Assembly: GCF_030816855.1 (NCBI RefSeq)
Contig: NZ_JAUSYK010000001.1
Location: forward strand, 2,604,001 to 2,668,000
Reading direction: 5' to 3'
DNA length: 64,000 nucleotides
Source of the DNA: Arthrobacter sp. B3I4
GTDB lineage: Bacteria > Actinomycetota > Actinomycetes > Actinomycetales > Micrococcaceae
Shown here one piece after another: positions 57,767-64,000 of this stretch. The notes beneath the pieces are model-generated. The model made no database searches and was not told the origin of the DNA. It saw nothing but the letters and a program-made list of their open reading frames with translations. Positions within the stretch are counted from its first letter, which is position 1, and each line of letters begins with the position of its first letter. Made by a program: the position numbers and the translations under genes.

Positions 57767-58540
57767 CTAGCCGCGCTTCCGGGCGACCGCGAAGATCCGC
57801 CGGAAGGGAAACACGGTTCCGTGGGCTCCCGGCGGGTAGGCCTCGGTGAGCAGCCGTGCGTAGTCCGCCTCGAACCTTTCGGCTTCCTCGGCTGAGAGCG
57901 CCGCCAGCACCGGCCGGAGCCCGGTGCCCCGCACCCACTCAAGGACCGGGTCGCGTCCCGGCAGCAGCTGAAGATACGTGGTCTCCCAGGCGTCGGCCTC
58001 GCAGCCGGCGTCGAGCATCAGGGCGAGGTAGTCTGCGGGTTCGGCGACGGCGCCGTCGTGGCGCAGCACGCCGGCCAGGCGTCCGGCCCACTCGTCCGAG
58101 TCAGCCAGGCCGCGCATCAGCGAGTGGGAAGGGGCACTGAAGTTTCCCGGGACCTGCAGCGCGAACCAGGCGTCGGGGCGCAGTGCCTCGAGCCAGCGCG
58201 GCAGCAGCTCCCGGTGCCCCGGCACCCATTGCAGGGCGGCGTTCGTGACCACCACATCGGTGTCCGGAGCCGGCATCCAGGCGGCGATATCCGCGGCGCC
58301 GAAGGAGAGGTTCCCGGCTGCTAGCCGGCCGGCCTTTTCAAGCATCTCTGCGGAGGAGTCGAGCCCCTGCACCGCGGCGTCCGGCCAGCGGGCCGCGAGC
58401 GTTGCGGTCAGGTTGCCCGGCCCGCAGCCGAGGTCGACGACGCGCCCCGGGGCCTCCGCGTGGACCCGGCCGGTCAGGTCGAAGAACGGCCGGTCCCGAT
58501 AGTTCCCGAACTGTACGTACTTGGCTGGGTCCCACTGCAT
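57767..58540 (-). CDS. Trans-aconitate 2-methyltransferase-like SAM methyltransferase
   Basis: A 257-residue class I methyltransferase. It begins MQWDPAKYVQFGNYRDRPFF and has the SAM motif VVDLGCGPGNLT (about 34-45), typical of Tam. Tam esterifies trans-aconitate to remove an aconitase inhibitor. VTNAALQWVPGHRELLPRW is a further family block. ATG 58540 has GGAGGA. It is a single gene, divergent from the helicase. Substrate is inferred from similarity only. Confidence 0.87.
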   Translation of the reverse strand: MQWDPAKYVQFGNYRDRPFFDLTGRVHAEAPGRVVDLGCGPGNLTATLAARWPDAAVQGLDSSAEMLEKAGRLAAGNLSFGAADIAAWMPAPDTDVVVTNAALQWVPGHRELLPRWLEALRPDAWFALQVPGNFSAPSHSLMRGLADSDEWAGRLAGVLRHDGAVAEPADYLALMLDAGCEADAWETTYLQLLPGRDPVLEWVRGTGLRPVLAALSAEEAERFEADYARLLTEAYPPGAHGTVFPFRRIFAVARKRG

Positions 58541-58601
58541 GCGCTTCCTCCGCTTCCAGTCGAAGCCTAACCCCGGCCGGGGGCCACTAAGCTGGAAGGC
58601 A

Positions 58602-61148
58602 ATGAAACTTGTTGATCAACTCCCCGCCCCGGCCGCCCGAGTCCCCGGCAGGGCAGGCCTCGATCCGGATGAGCTGTACACCCGGTTCGTCGAATGGACG
58701 GAGAGCCGCGGGCTGGCCCTCTACGCCGCCCAGGACGAGGCCGTGATGGAGCTCGCCGCCGGTGCCAACGTCATTCTGGCCACGCCCACCGGATCAGGAA
58801 AATCCCTCGTGGCGATCGCCGCGCATTTCCAGGCGATGGCCCGCGGTGCGCGCAGCTACTACACCGCGCCGATCAAGGCACTGGTCTCGGAGAAGTTCTT
58901 CGCCTTGTGCGAGATCTTCGGAGCCGAAAACGTCGGCATGATCACCGGCGATTCCGGCGTCAACCAGGACGCGCCGATTATCTGCTGCACCGCGGAGATC
59001 CTGGCCAACATCGCCCTGCGCGAGGGCTCCGACGCGGAGCTCGGCGCCGTGATCATGGACGAGTTCCACTTTTACTCCGATCCGCAGCGCGGCTGGGCGT
59101 GGCAGGTGCCGCTGCTGGAGCTTCCGCAGGCCCAGTTCCTGCTGATGTCCGCCACCCTGGGCGACGTCAGCCGCTTCGAAGACGGCATCACCGCCCTGAC
59201 CGGCCGGCCGACGACGACGGTCAGTTCGGCCGAGCGGCCCATTCCACTGCACTTCTACTACCAGCAGACCCCCGTGCACGAGACCCTCGAGGAGCTGCTC
59301 TCCACCAAACAGGTCCCGGTATACGTGGTGCACTTCAGCCAGCTCGAGGCGATCGACCGGGCCCAGAACCTGATGAGCATCAACGTCTGCACCCGGGAGG
59401 AAAAGGACAAGATCGCGGAACTGATCGCCGGGTTCCGCTTCGCCGCCGGCTTCGGCAAGACCCTCAACCGGCTGGTCCGGCACGGCATTGGTGTGCACCA
59501 CGCCGGCATGCTGCCCAAATACCGCCGGCTCGTCGAGCAGCTGGCCCAGGCCGGCCTGCTCAAGGTCATCTGCGGCACCGACACCCTGGGCGTCGGCATC
59601 AACGTCCCGATCCGCACCGTGCTGCTCACCGCGCTGAGCAAGTACGACGGCGTCCGCACCCGGCTGCTGAACTCCCGCGAGTTCCACCAGATTGCCGGCC
59701 GGGCCGGCCGCGCCGGCTACGACACCGCCGGGACTGTCGTGGTGCAGGCCCCGGAGCATGTGATTGAGAACGTCAAAGCGATGGCCAAGGCCACCGCCAA
59801 ATTCGGCGATGACCAGAAAAAGCTCCGCCAGGTGGTCAAGAAGAAGCCGCCGGAAGGCTTCGTGTCCTGGGGCGAACCGACCTACAAACGACTCGTGGAC
59901 TCCGTGCCGGATCCGCTGGGCTCCAGCTTCACCGTCACGCACGCCATGCTGATGAACCTGATGGAGCGCCCGGGCGACCCGTTCAAGGCCGCGCGCCGCC
60001 TGCTGACCGAAAACCACGAACCCCGCGCCGTCCAGCTGCAGCTGATGAAGAAGGCCCTGGGCATTTACCGCGAACTGCTGGCCGCCGGCGTCGTCGAGCG
60101 GATCCCGCCGGCGGAGCAGGGCCCGGACGGGCGCACCGTCCGGCTCACCGTGCACCTGCAGGCCAACTTTGCCCTGAACCAGCCGCTCTCCCCCTTCGCA
60201 CTGGCAGCCCTGGAGTTGCTGGATCCGGAGTCGCCGTCGTACGCCCTCGATGTGGTGTCGGTGATCGAGGCGACCTTGGAGAAGCCGCGGCAGATCCTTT
60301 CGGCACAGCAGAAGAAGGCCCGCGGCGACGCGATTGCCGCGATGAAGGCCGACGGGATCGAGTATGACCAGCGCATGGCCCTGCTCGAGGAGGTCAGTTA
60401 TCCGCAGCCGCTCGCGGAGATTCTGGGTGAGGCGTTCGACGTGTACCGTAAGGCCGCGCCGTGGATCGGCGACTTTGAGCTGGCGCCCAAGTCGGTGGTC
60501 CGGGACATGTACGAGCGTGCGATGAACTTCGGCGAGTTCGTGCAGTTCTACGGGCTGGCCCGCTCCGAGGGCATTGTGCTGCGGTACCTGGCCGATGGTT
60601 TCAAGGCGCTCCGGCAGACCGTGCCGCAGGATGCGCTGCGCGAGGATCTGGAGGACCTCATCGCCTGGCTGGGCGAGCTGGTCCGTCAGGTCGACTCCAG
60701 CCTGCTGGACGAATGGGAGGAGCTCACGTCCGGCGCCGCCCCGACCCCGCATGACGCGCCACCGCCCCCGCCGCCGTCACTGACGTCCAACATCCGGGCC
60801 TTCCGGGTGATGGTCCGCAACGAAATGTTCCGGCGGGTGGAACTGTTCGCCGATGAAGCCGCCACGGCGCTGGGCGAGCTCGACGGCGGCGCCGGCTGGG
60901 ACGCTGAGCGCTGGGAGGATGCGCTGGACGACTACTTCGAAGAGCACGGGGACATCGGCACCGGCCCGGACGCCCGCGGGCCGGGCCTGCTGATCATCAC
61001 CGAGCAGCCCGGCAGCTGGAAAGTCCGGCAGATCTTCGATGACCCGGCCGGCAACCACGACTGGGGAATCTCCGCGGAGGTCGATCTGGCCGCCTCGGAT
61101 GAGAGCGGCACCGCCGTCGTGCGGGTGGTCGACGTGAACCGGTTGTAG
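58602..61148 (+). CDS. DEAD/DEAH-box RNA helicase with DUF3516-type C-terminus
   Basis: An 848-residue superfamily 2 helicase. Motif I is TPTGSGKS (61-68), motif II DEFH (153-156), motif III MSATLGD, and motif VI HQIAGRAGRAGYD. The C-terminal half (about 430-848) resembles the actinobacterial DUF3516 tail, with a proline run (PPPPPP) at about residue 725. The order resembles Ski2/Mtr4-like RNA helicases, so RNA turnover is likely but unproven. ATG 58602 lies 8 nt after TAAGCT. It is 20 nt upstream of the GNAT gene. Confidence 0.9.
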   Translation: MKLVDQLPAPAARVPGRAGLDPDELYTRFVEWTESRGLALYAAQDEAVMELAAGANVILATPTGSGKSLVAIAAHFQAMARGARSYYTAPIKALVSEKFFALCEIFGAENVGMITGDSGVNQDAPIICCTAEILANIALREGSDAELGAVIMDEFHFYSDPQRGWAWQVPLLELPQAQFLLMSATLGDVSRFEDGITALTGRPTTTVSSAERPIPLHFYYQQTPVHETLEELLSTKQVPVYVVHFSQLEAIDRAQNLMSINVCTREEKDKIAELIAGFRFAAGFGKTLNRLVRHGIGVHHAGMLPKYRRLVEQLAQAGLLKVICGTDTLGVGINVPIRTVLLTALSKYDGVRTRLLNSREFHQIAGRAGRAGYDTAGTVVVQAPEHVIENVKAMAKATAKFGDDQKKLRQVVKKKPPEGFVSWGEPTYKRLVDSVPDPLGSSFTVTHAMLMNLMERPGDPFKAARRLLTENHEPRAVQLQLMKKALGIYRELLAAGVVERIPPAEQGPDGRTVRLTVHLQANFALNQPLSPFALAALELLDPESPSYALDVVSVIEATLEKPRQILSAQQKKARGDAIAAMKADGIEYDQRMALLEEVSYPQPLAEILGEAFDVYRKAAPWIGDFELAPKSVVRDMYERAMNFGEFVQFYGLARSEGIVLRYLADGFKALRQTVPQDALREDLEDLIAWLGELVRQVDSSLLDEWEELTSGAAPTPHDAPPPPPPSLTSNIRAFRVMVRNEMFRRVELFADEAATALGELDGGAGWDAERWEDALDDYFEEHGDIGTGPDARGPGLLIITEQPGSWKVRQIFDDPAGNHDWGISAEVDLAASDESGTAVVRVVDVNRL

Positions 61149-61168
61149 CCGCTAGTAAACTGGCGCCC

Positions 61169-61669
61169 ATGAGTGTAATCCGTCCGGCCACGGCCGCCGA
61201 TGTCCCCGCCATCCTGCAGATGATCCACGACCTCGCTGTCTACGAGAAGGAACCGGACGCCGTCCGGAACACCCCGGAGATGCTGACGGAGGTGCTCTTC
61301 GGCGCCGACCCGCGGGTCTTCGCGACGATGGCTGAGAACGGTTCCGGCGACGTCCAAGGGTTCGCGTTGTGGTTCCTCAACTACTCCACCTGGGAAGGTG
61401 TGCACGGCATCTACCTGGAGGATCTCTACGTCAAGCCGGAGGCCCGCGGCGCCGGCCACGGCAAGGCGCTGCTGCAGTACCTCGCCGGCACCGCCGTCGA
61501 ACGCGGCTACGCCCGGGTGGAGTGGAGCGTGCTGGACTGGAATGAGCCTTCGATTGCCTTTTACCGGAACCTGGGTGCCGCTCCCATGGACGACTGGTCC
61601 ACCTTCCGGCTCACCGGCGGCGCCCTGGAAGCGTTCGGCGGGACACAGACAGCTGACATCCGTGGCTGA
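61169..61669 (+). CDS. GNAT family N-acetyltransferase
   Basis: A 166-residue acetyl-CoA-dependent transferase. The acetyl-CoA loop is VKPEARGAGHGKALLQYLA (about 88-106). VEWSVLDWNEPSIAFYRNLGA near the end matches the spermidine/spermine or thialysine acetyltransferase group; the substrate is uncertain. ATG 61169 lies 7 nt behind TAAACT, a likely leaderless start with its own promoter. Confidence 0.9.
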   Translation: MSVIRPATAADVPAILQMIHDLAVYEKEPDAVRNTPEMLTEVLFGADPRVFATMAENGSGDVQGFALWFLNYSTWEGVHGIYLEDLYVKPEARGAGHGKALLQYLAGTAVERGYARVEWSVLDWNEPSIAFYRNLGAAPMDDWSTFRLTGGALEAFGGTQTADIRG

Positions 61670-61760
61670 GCAGGCGGCCGTGGCTGGGCAGGCGGCCCTG
61701 GCAGGAGAGGGCCGCCCGGACCGGGCTGCCCTCTCCGGCGCGGGACGCCCGGGGGGAACC

Positions 61761-63077
61761 GTGCCCGGCGGTGTTCCCCACACCGTCAAGGCCCGGCACG
61801 AGTACCGCGGGATGCGCACCGCGGAGCACTACTTCGAGGTGCCCCTGGACCACTCCGACGCCCAGGGTGAAACCATCACGGTGTTCGCACGCGAGTACGT
61901 CTCGGCCGAACACACCGAGGAAGCCGCGGCGGAACTGCCGTGGCTGCTGTACCTGCAAGGCGGCCCGGGCGGCCGGGGCAACCGTTTCTCCGGCCTCGGC
62001 GGCTGGGGCAAAGCCGCGGCAAAAGAGTTCAGGATCCTGATGCTGGACCAGCGCGGCACCGGGCTTTCCTCCCCCGCTGACCGCAAGACCCTGCCGCTGC
62101 GCGGCAGTGACCGGGACCAGGCCCAGTATCTGGAGCGATTCCGGGCCGACTCGATCGTGGCCGACGCGGAAGCCATCCGCCGCACCCTCGGCGCCGCGCC
62201 GTGGACCGTCTACGGACAAAGTTTCGGCGGTTTCTGCGTGCTGAGCTACCTCTCGTTCGCTCCTGAAGGCGTGCGGGAGGCGCTGATCACCGGCGGCCTG
62301 GCTCCCCTGGCCGGCCCTGCCGACCGGGTCTACCAGGCGACGTTCCGCCGGGTGGCGGCGCGCAACGCCGAGTACTTCGGCCGGTACCCGCAGGACCGGG
62401 AGCTCGTGACCCGGATCGCCCGCCACCTGCGCGAAACCGAGGAGGTGCTGCCCGACGGCAGCCCGCTCACCGTGGAGCGGTTCCAGATGGTGGGCTCCTA
62501 CCTGGGCGGCAACACCCGGGTGGACGGGCTGCACCACCTGCTGGAGGATGCGTTCGTCAGCACCCCCGGCGGCGACCGTCTCTCCGACGCGTTCCTGGAG
62601 CAGGTCCGCGGCCTGGTTTCCCGCGCCGCCAACCCGCTGTACGCACTGCTGCACGAGTCGATTTACGGCCAGGACGAGGCCACCGACTGGGCGGCGCTGC
62701 GGGTGCTGCAGGACTACCCGGAGTTCCGCCCGGACGCCGCCGCCCCGCTGCTGACCGGGGAAATGGTCTATCCGTGGTACTTCGACCAGGACCCCGCGCT
62801 GCAGCCGCTGCGGACGGTGGCGCAGCTACTCGCGGAGAAAAACGACTGGAAGCCGCTGTACGACGCGGAACGGCTCGCGCTCAACACCGTTCCGGTGGCC
62901 GCCGCCGTGTACAGCGATGACATTTACGTGGACCGGGACCTGTCGCTGGAAACCGCCGCCGGCGTGCGCGGCCTGCGGGTGTGGGAGACGGACAAGTTCC
63001 ACCACGACGGTATCGCGGACGACGGGGAGGCCATCTTCGGGCGGCTGCTTGGCATGGTCCGCGGCGTCAGGTCCTGA
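61761..63077 (+). CDS. Proline iminopeptidase-like alpha/beta hydrolase (S33 family)
   Basis: A 438-residue hydrolase that would release N-terminal proline from peptides. The oxyanion motif GGPGGRG is followed by LDQRGTGLSSP, the nucleophile elbow GQSFGGF, and the C-terminal catalytic His in ETDKFHHDGI. GTG 61761 has a GGGGGG site 5 nt upstream. An earlier in-frame GTG at 61662, overlapping the GNAT stop, would add a low-complexity Ala/Gly extension and lacks a ribosome site. The 3' end overlaps the convergent MFS gene by 11 bp. Confidence 0.9.
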   Translation: MPGGVPHTVKARHEYRGMRTAEHYFEVPLDHSDAQGETITVFAREYVSAEHTEEAAAELPWLLYLQGGPGGRGNRFSGLGGWGKAAAKEFRILMLDQRGTGLSSPADRKTLPLRGSDRDQAQYLERFRADSIVADAEAIRRTLGAAPWTVYGQSFGGFCVLSYLSFAPEGVREALITGGLAPLAGPADRVYQATFRRVAARNAEYFGRYPQDRELVTRIARHLRETEEVLPDGSPLTVERFQMVGSYLGGNTRVDGLHHLLEDAFVSTPGGDRLSDAFLEQVRGLVSRAANPLYALLHESIYGQDEATDWAALRVLQDYPEFRPDAAAPLLTGEMVYPWYFDQDPALQPLRTVAQLLAEKNDWKPLYDAERLALNTVPVAAAVYSDDIYVDRDLSLETAAGVRGLRVWETDKFHHDGIADDGEAIFGRLLGMVRGVRS

Positions 63078-64000
63078 CGCGGGGCCGTGCCGCCCCGGCC
63101 ACGCCAAGCACAACCAGGGCCACCACGGCCGCTGTCAGGTTCAGCCCCCGGTAACCCACTCCGCTCATCACGAGCCCGGCGAAGCCGGAGCCGACGGCCC
63201 CGGCGGCCCCCATCAGCGTGTCGGACACGCCCTGGACGAGGACCCGGTCGTCGGCGGCGACGCTTTCGGCGAGCAGCGTGGAACCGGCGATCGTCGCCGC
63301 GGACCAGCCAAGGCCCAGCAGCACCAGCCCCGTCGTGACCAAGGCTGGCTGGGCCTGGCCGAAGCCCGCGATGCAGACCGAGACCAGGATCAGCCCGTGG
63401 CCCAGCAGGATCACGGGCAGCCGCCCGGTCCGGTCGGTGAGCCAGCCCATCACCGGTGAGAGGGCGTACATGCCTGCGATGTGTAGTGAAATGGTGAAGC
63501 CGATCAGCACAAAGACGTCCGTGCTGGCGGCGTGCGTGTGGCCGGCGGCCTGGCCGGCCAGCGGTCCCTCGGTCAGCAGCTGCAGGTGCAGCGGGGTCAT
63601 GGACATGACGGCGGCCATGCAGCCGTGCGCCGCGACGATCGCGAGCAGTGCCAGTTTGGCCCGCGGCGAGGAGCGGGCTGCCCGCAGCCCGTTCCGCAGC
63701 GCATGCCTGCCGCGGGTGCCAGTGGTGCCCTTGGCCTCCGTGTCCCCGGCGCCGTTTCGGAGCCTGGCGGCCAGCAGGAGGGGGTCCGGGCGCAGCGCGA
63801 TCATGAGCAGCAGCCCGGCGAGGGCGAGCCCGGCGGTGGAGAACACGAACGGGCCCGCGATCGCCGGCAGCCCTAAGGCTTGGCCCACCAGCGCCCCGGG
63901 CTGGATCAGGTTGGGTCCGGCGACGGCGCCGACGGTCACGGCCCATACCACGATCGCCAGGGATCTGCCCCGGTGTTCGGGGTCGGCGAGGTCGACGGCG
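63067..64000 (-). CDS. MFS transporter, 5' end cut by window
   Basis: The last 311 codons of a major facilitator permease; the frame is open to the window edge. The first visible residues (DLADPEHRGRSLAIVVWAVTVG) form the loop and helix typical of the first half, so about 100 residues are missing. Later, VMGWLTDRTGRLPVILLGH is the MFS loop motif of the second half. About nine helices are visible. The substrate is unknown. Confidence 0.88.
   Translation of the reverse strand, partial: AVDLADPEHRGRSLAIVVWAVTVGAVAGPNLIQPGALVGQALGLPAIAGPFVFSTAGLALAGLLLMIALRPDPLLLAARLRNGAGDTEAKGTTGTRGRHALRNGLRAARSSPRAKLALLAIVAAHGCMAAVMSMTPLHLQLLTEGPLAGQAAGHTHAASTDVFVLIGFTISLHIAGMYALSPVMGWLTDRTGRLPVILLGHGLILVSVCIAGFGQAQPALVTTGLVLLGLGWSAATIAGSTLLAESVAADDRVLVQGVSDTLMGAAGAVGSGFAGLVMSGVGYRGLNLTAAVVALVVLGVAGAARPRVRT

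Overview
The window is high-GC, densely coded chromosomal DNA from an actinobacterium, most likely a member of the Micrococcaceae close to Arthrobacter/Pseudarthrobacter. Support for this comes from gene content and order (whiA-yvcK-rapZ-uvrC; gap-pgk-tpiA-secG; tkt-tal-pgi-zwf-opcA-pgl next to rbpA; sufR-sufB-sufD-Rieske-sufC-sufT next to ABC-ctaA and ctaB), many GTG starts, and many genes whose start codon sits 6-8 nt behind a TANNNT-like -10 box (leaderless transcripts). It is almost entirely core genome. No tRNA, rRNA, insertion sequence, prophage, CRISPR array or toxin island was seen, and no stretch has an obviously foreign base composition.

Layout. 1-11.2 kb: the 5' end of a circularly permuted ATP-grasp gene, a YeiH-type permease, aminopeptidase N, a domain-swapped lipoate ligase, ribosomal protein L31 type B, an rRNA/tRNA methyltransferase, a TauE/SafE exporter, a lone ABC ATPase, SerB, an atypical SDR and Hsp20. 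11.2-14.3 kb: FabG, then a tightly coupled operon DUF3099 - small Cys/His protein - SURF1 - YbaK. 14.4-20.8 kb: an ABC-F protein, the biotin ECF transporter BioY-BioM-BioN, an AMP-dependent ligase and a zinc metalloprotease. 20.9-26.2 kb: the SUF iron-sulfur assembly operon behind its own SufR regulator. The sufC reading frame is broken by one extra base as given here. 26.2-30.6 kb: ABC ATPase/permease with heme A synthase (ctaA), a DedA protein and heme O synthase (ctaB). 31.2-39.5 kb: the pentose-phosphate operon. 39.4-49.5 kb (minus strand): RbpA, SecG, lower glycolysis (tpiA, pgk, gap), superoxide dismutase, the whiA-yvcK-rapZ cluster and uvrC. 49.6-64 kb: PlsC-like acyltransferase, uvrA with a LexA-type SOS box, a YtrA-type GntR regulator with a heterodimeric ABC exporter, a trans-aconitate methyltransferase-like gene, a DEAD-box helicase with a DUF3516-type tail, a GNAT acetyltransferase, a proline iminopeptidase and the 3' part of an MFS permease.

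How the genes fit together. The region joins central carbon flow (pentose phosphate pathway and triose-phosphate glycolysis) to cofactor supply for respiration (Fe-S clusters, heme A and O, cytochrome oxidase assembly by SURF1, lipoate, biotin) and to DNA repair. No clearly novel large system is present. The best leads for new biology are the coupled DUF3099 - Cys/His protein - SURF1 module, the ABC pair fused to ctaA, the SDR that lacks the canonical catalytic tyrosine, and the domain-swapped lipoate ligase.

Limits: all calls rest on reading translations and motifs by eye. No database search, alignment or folding program was run.
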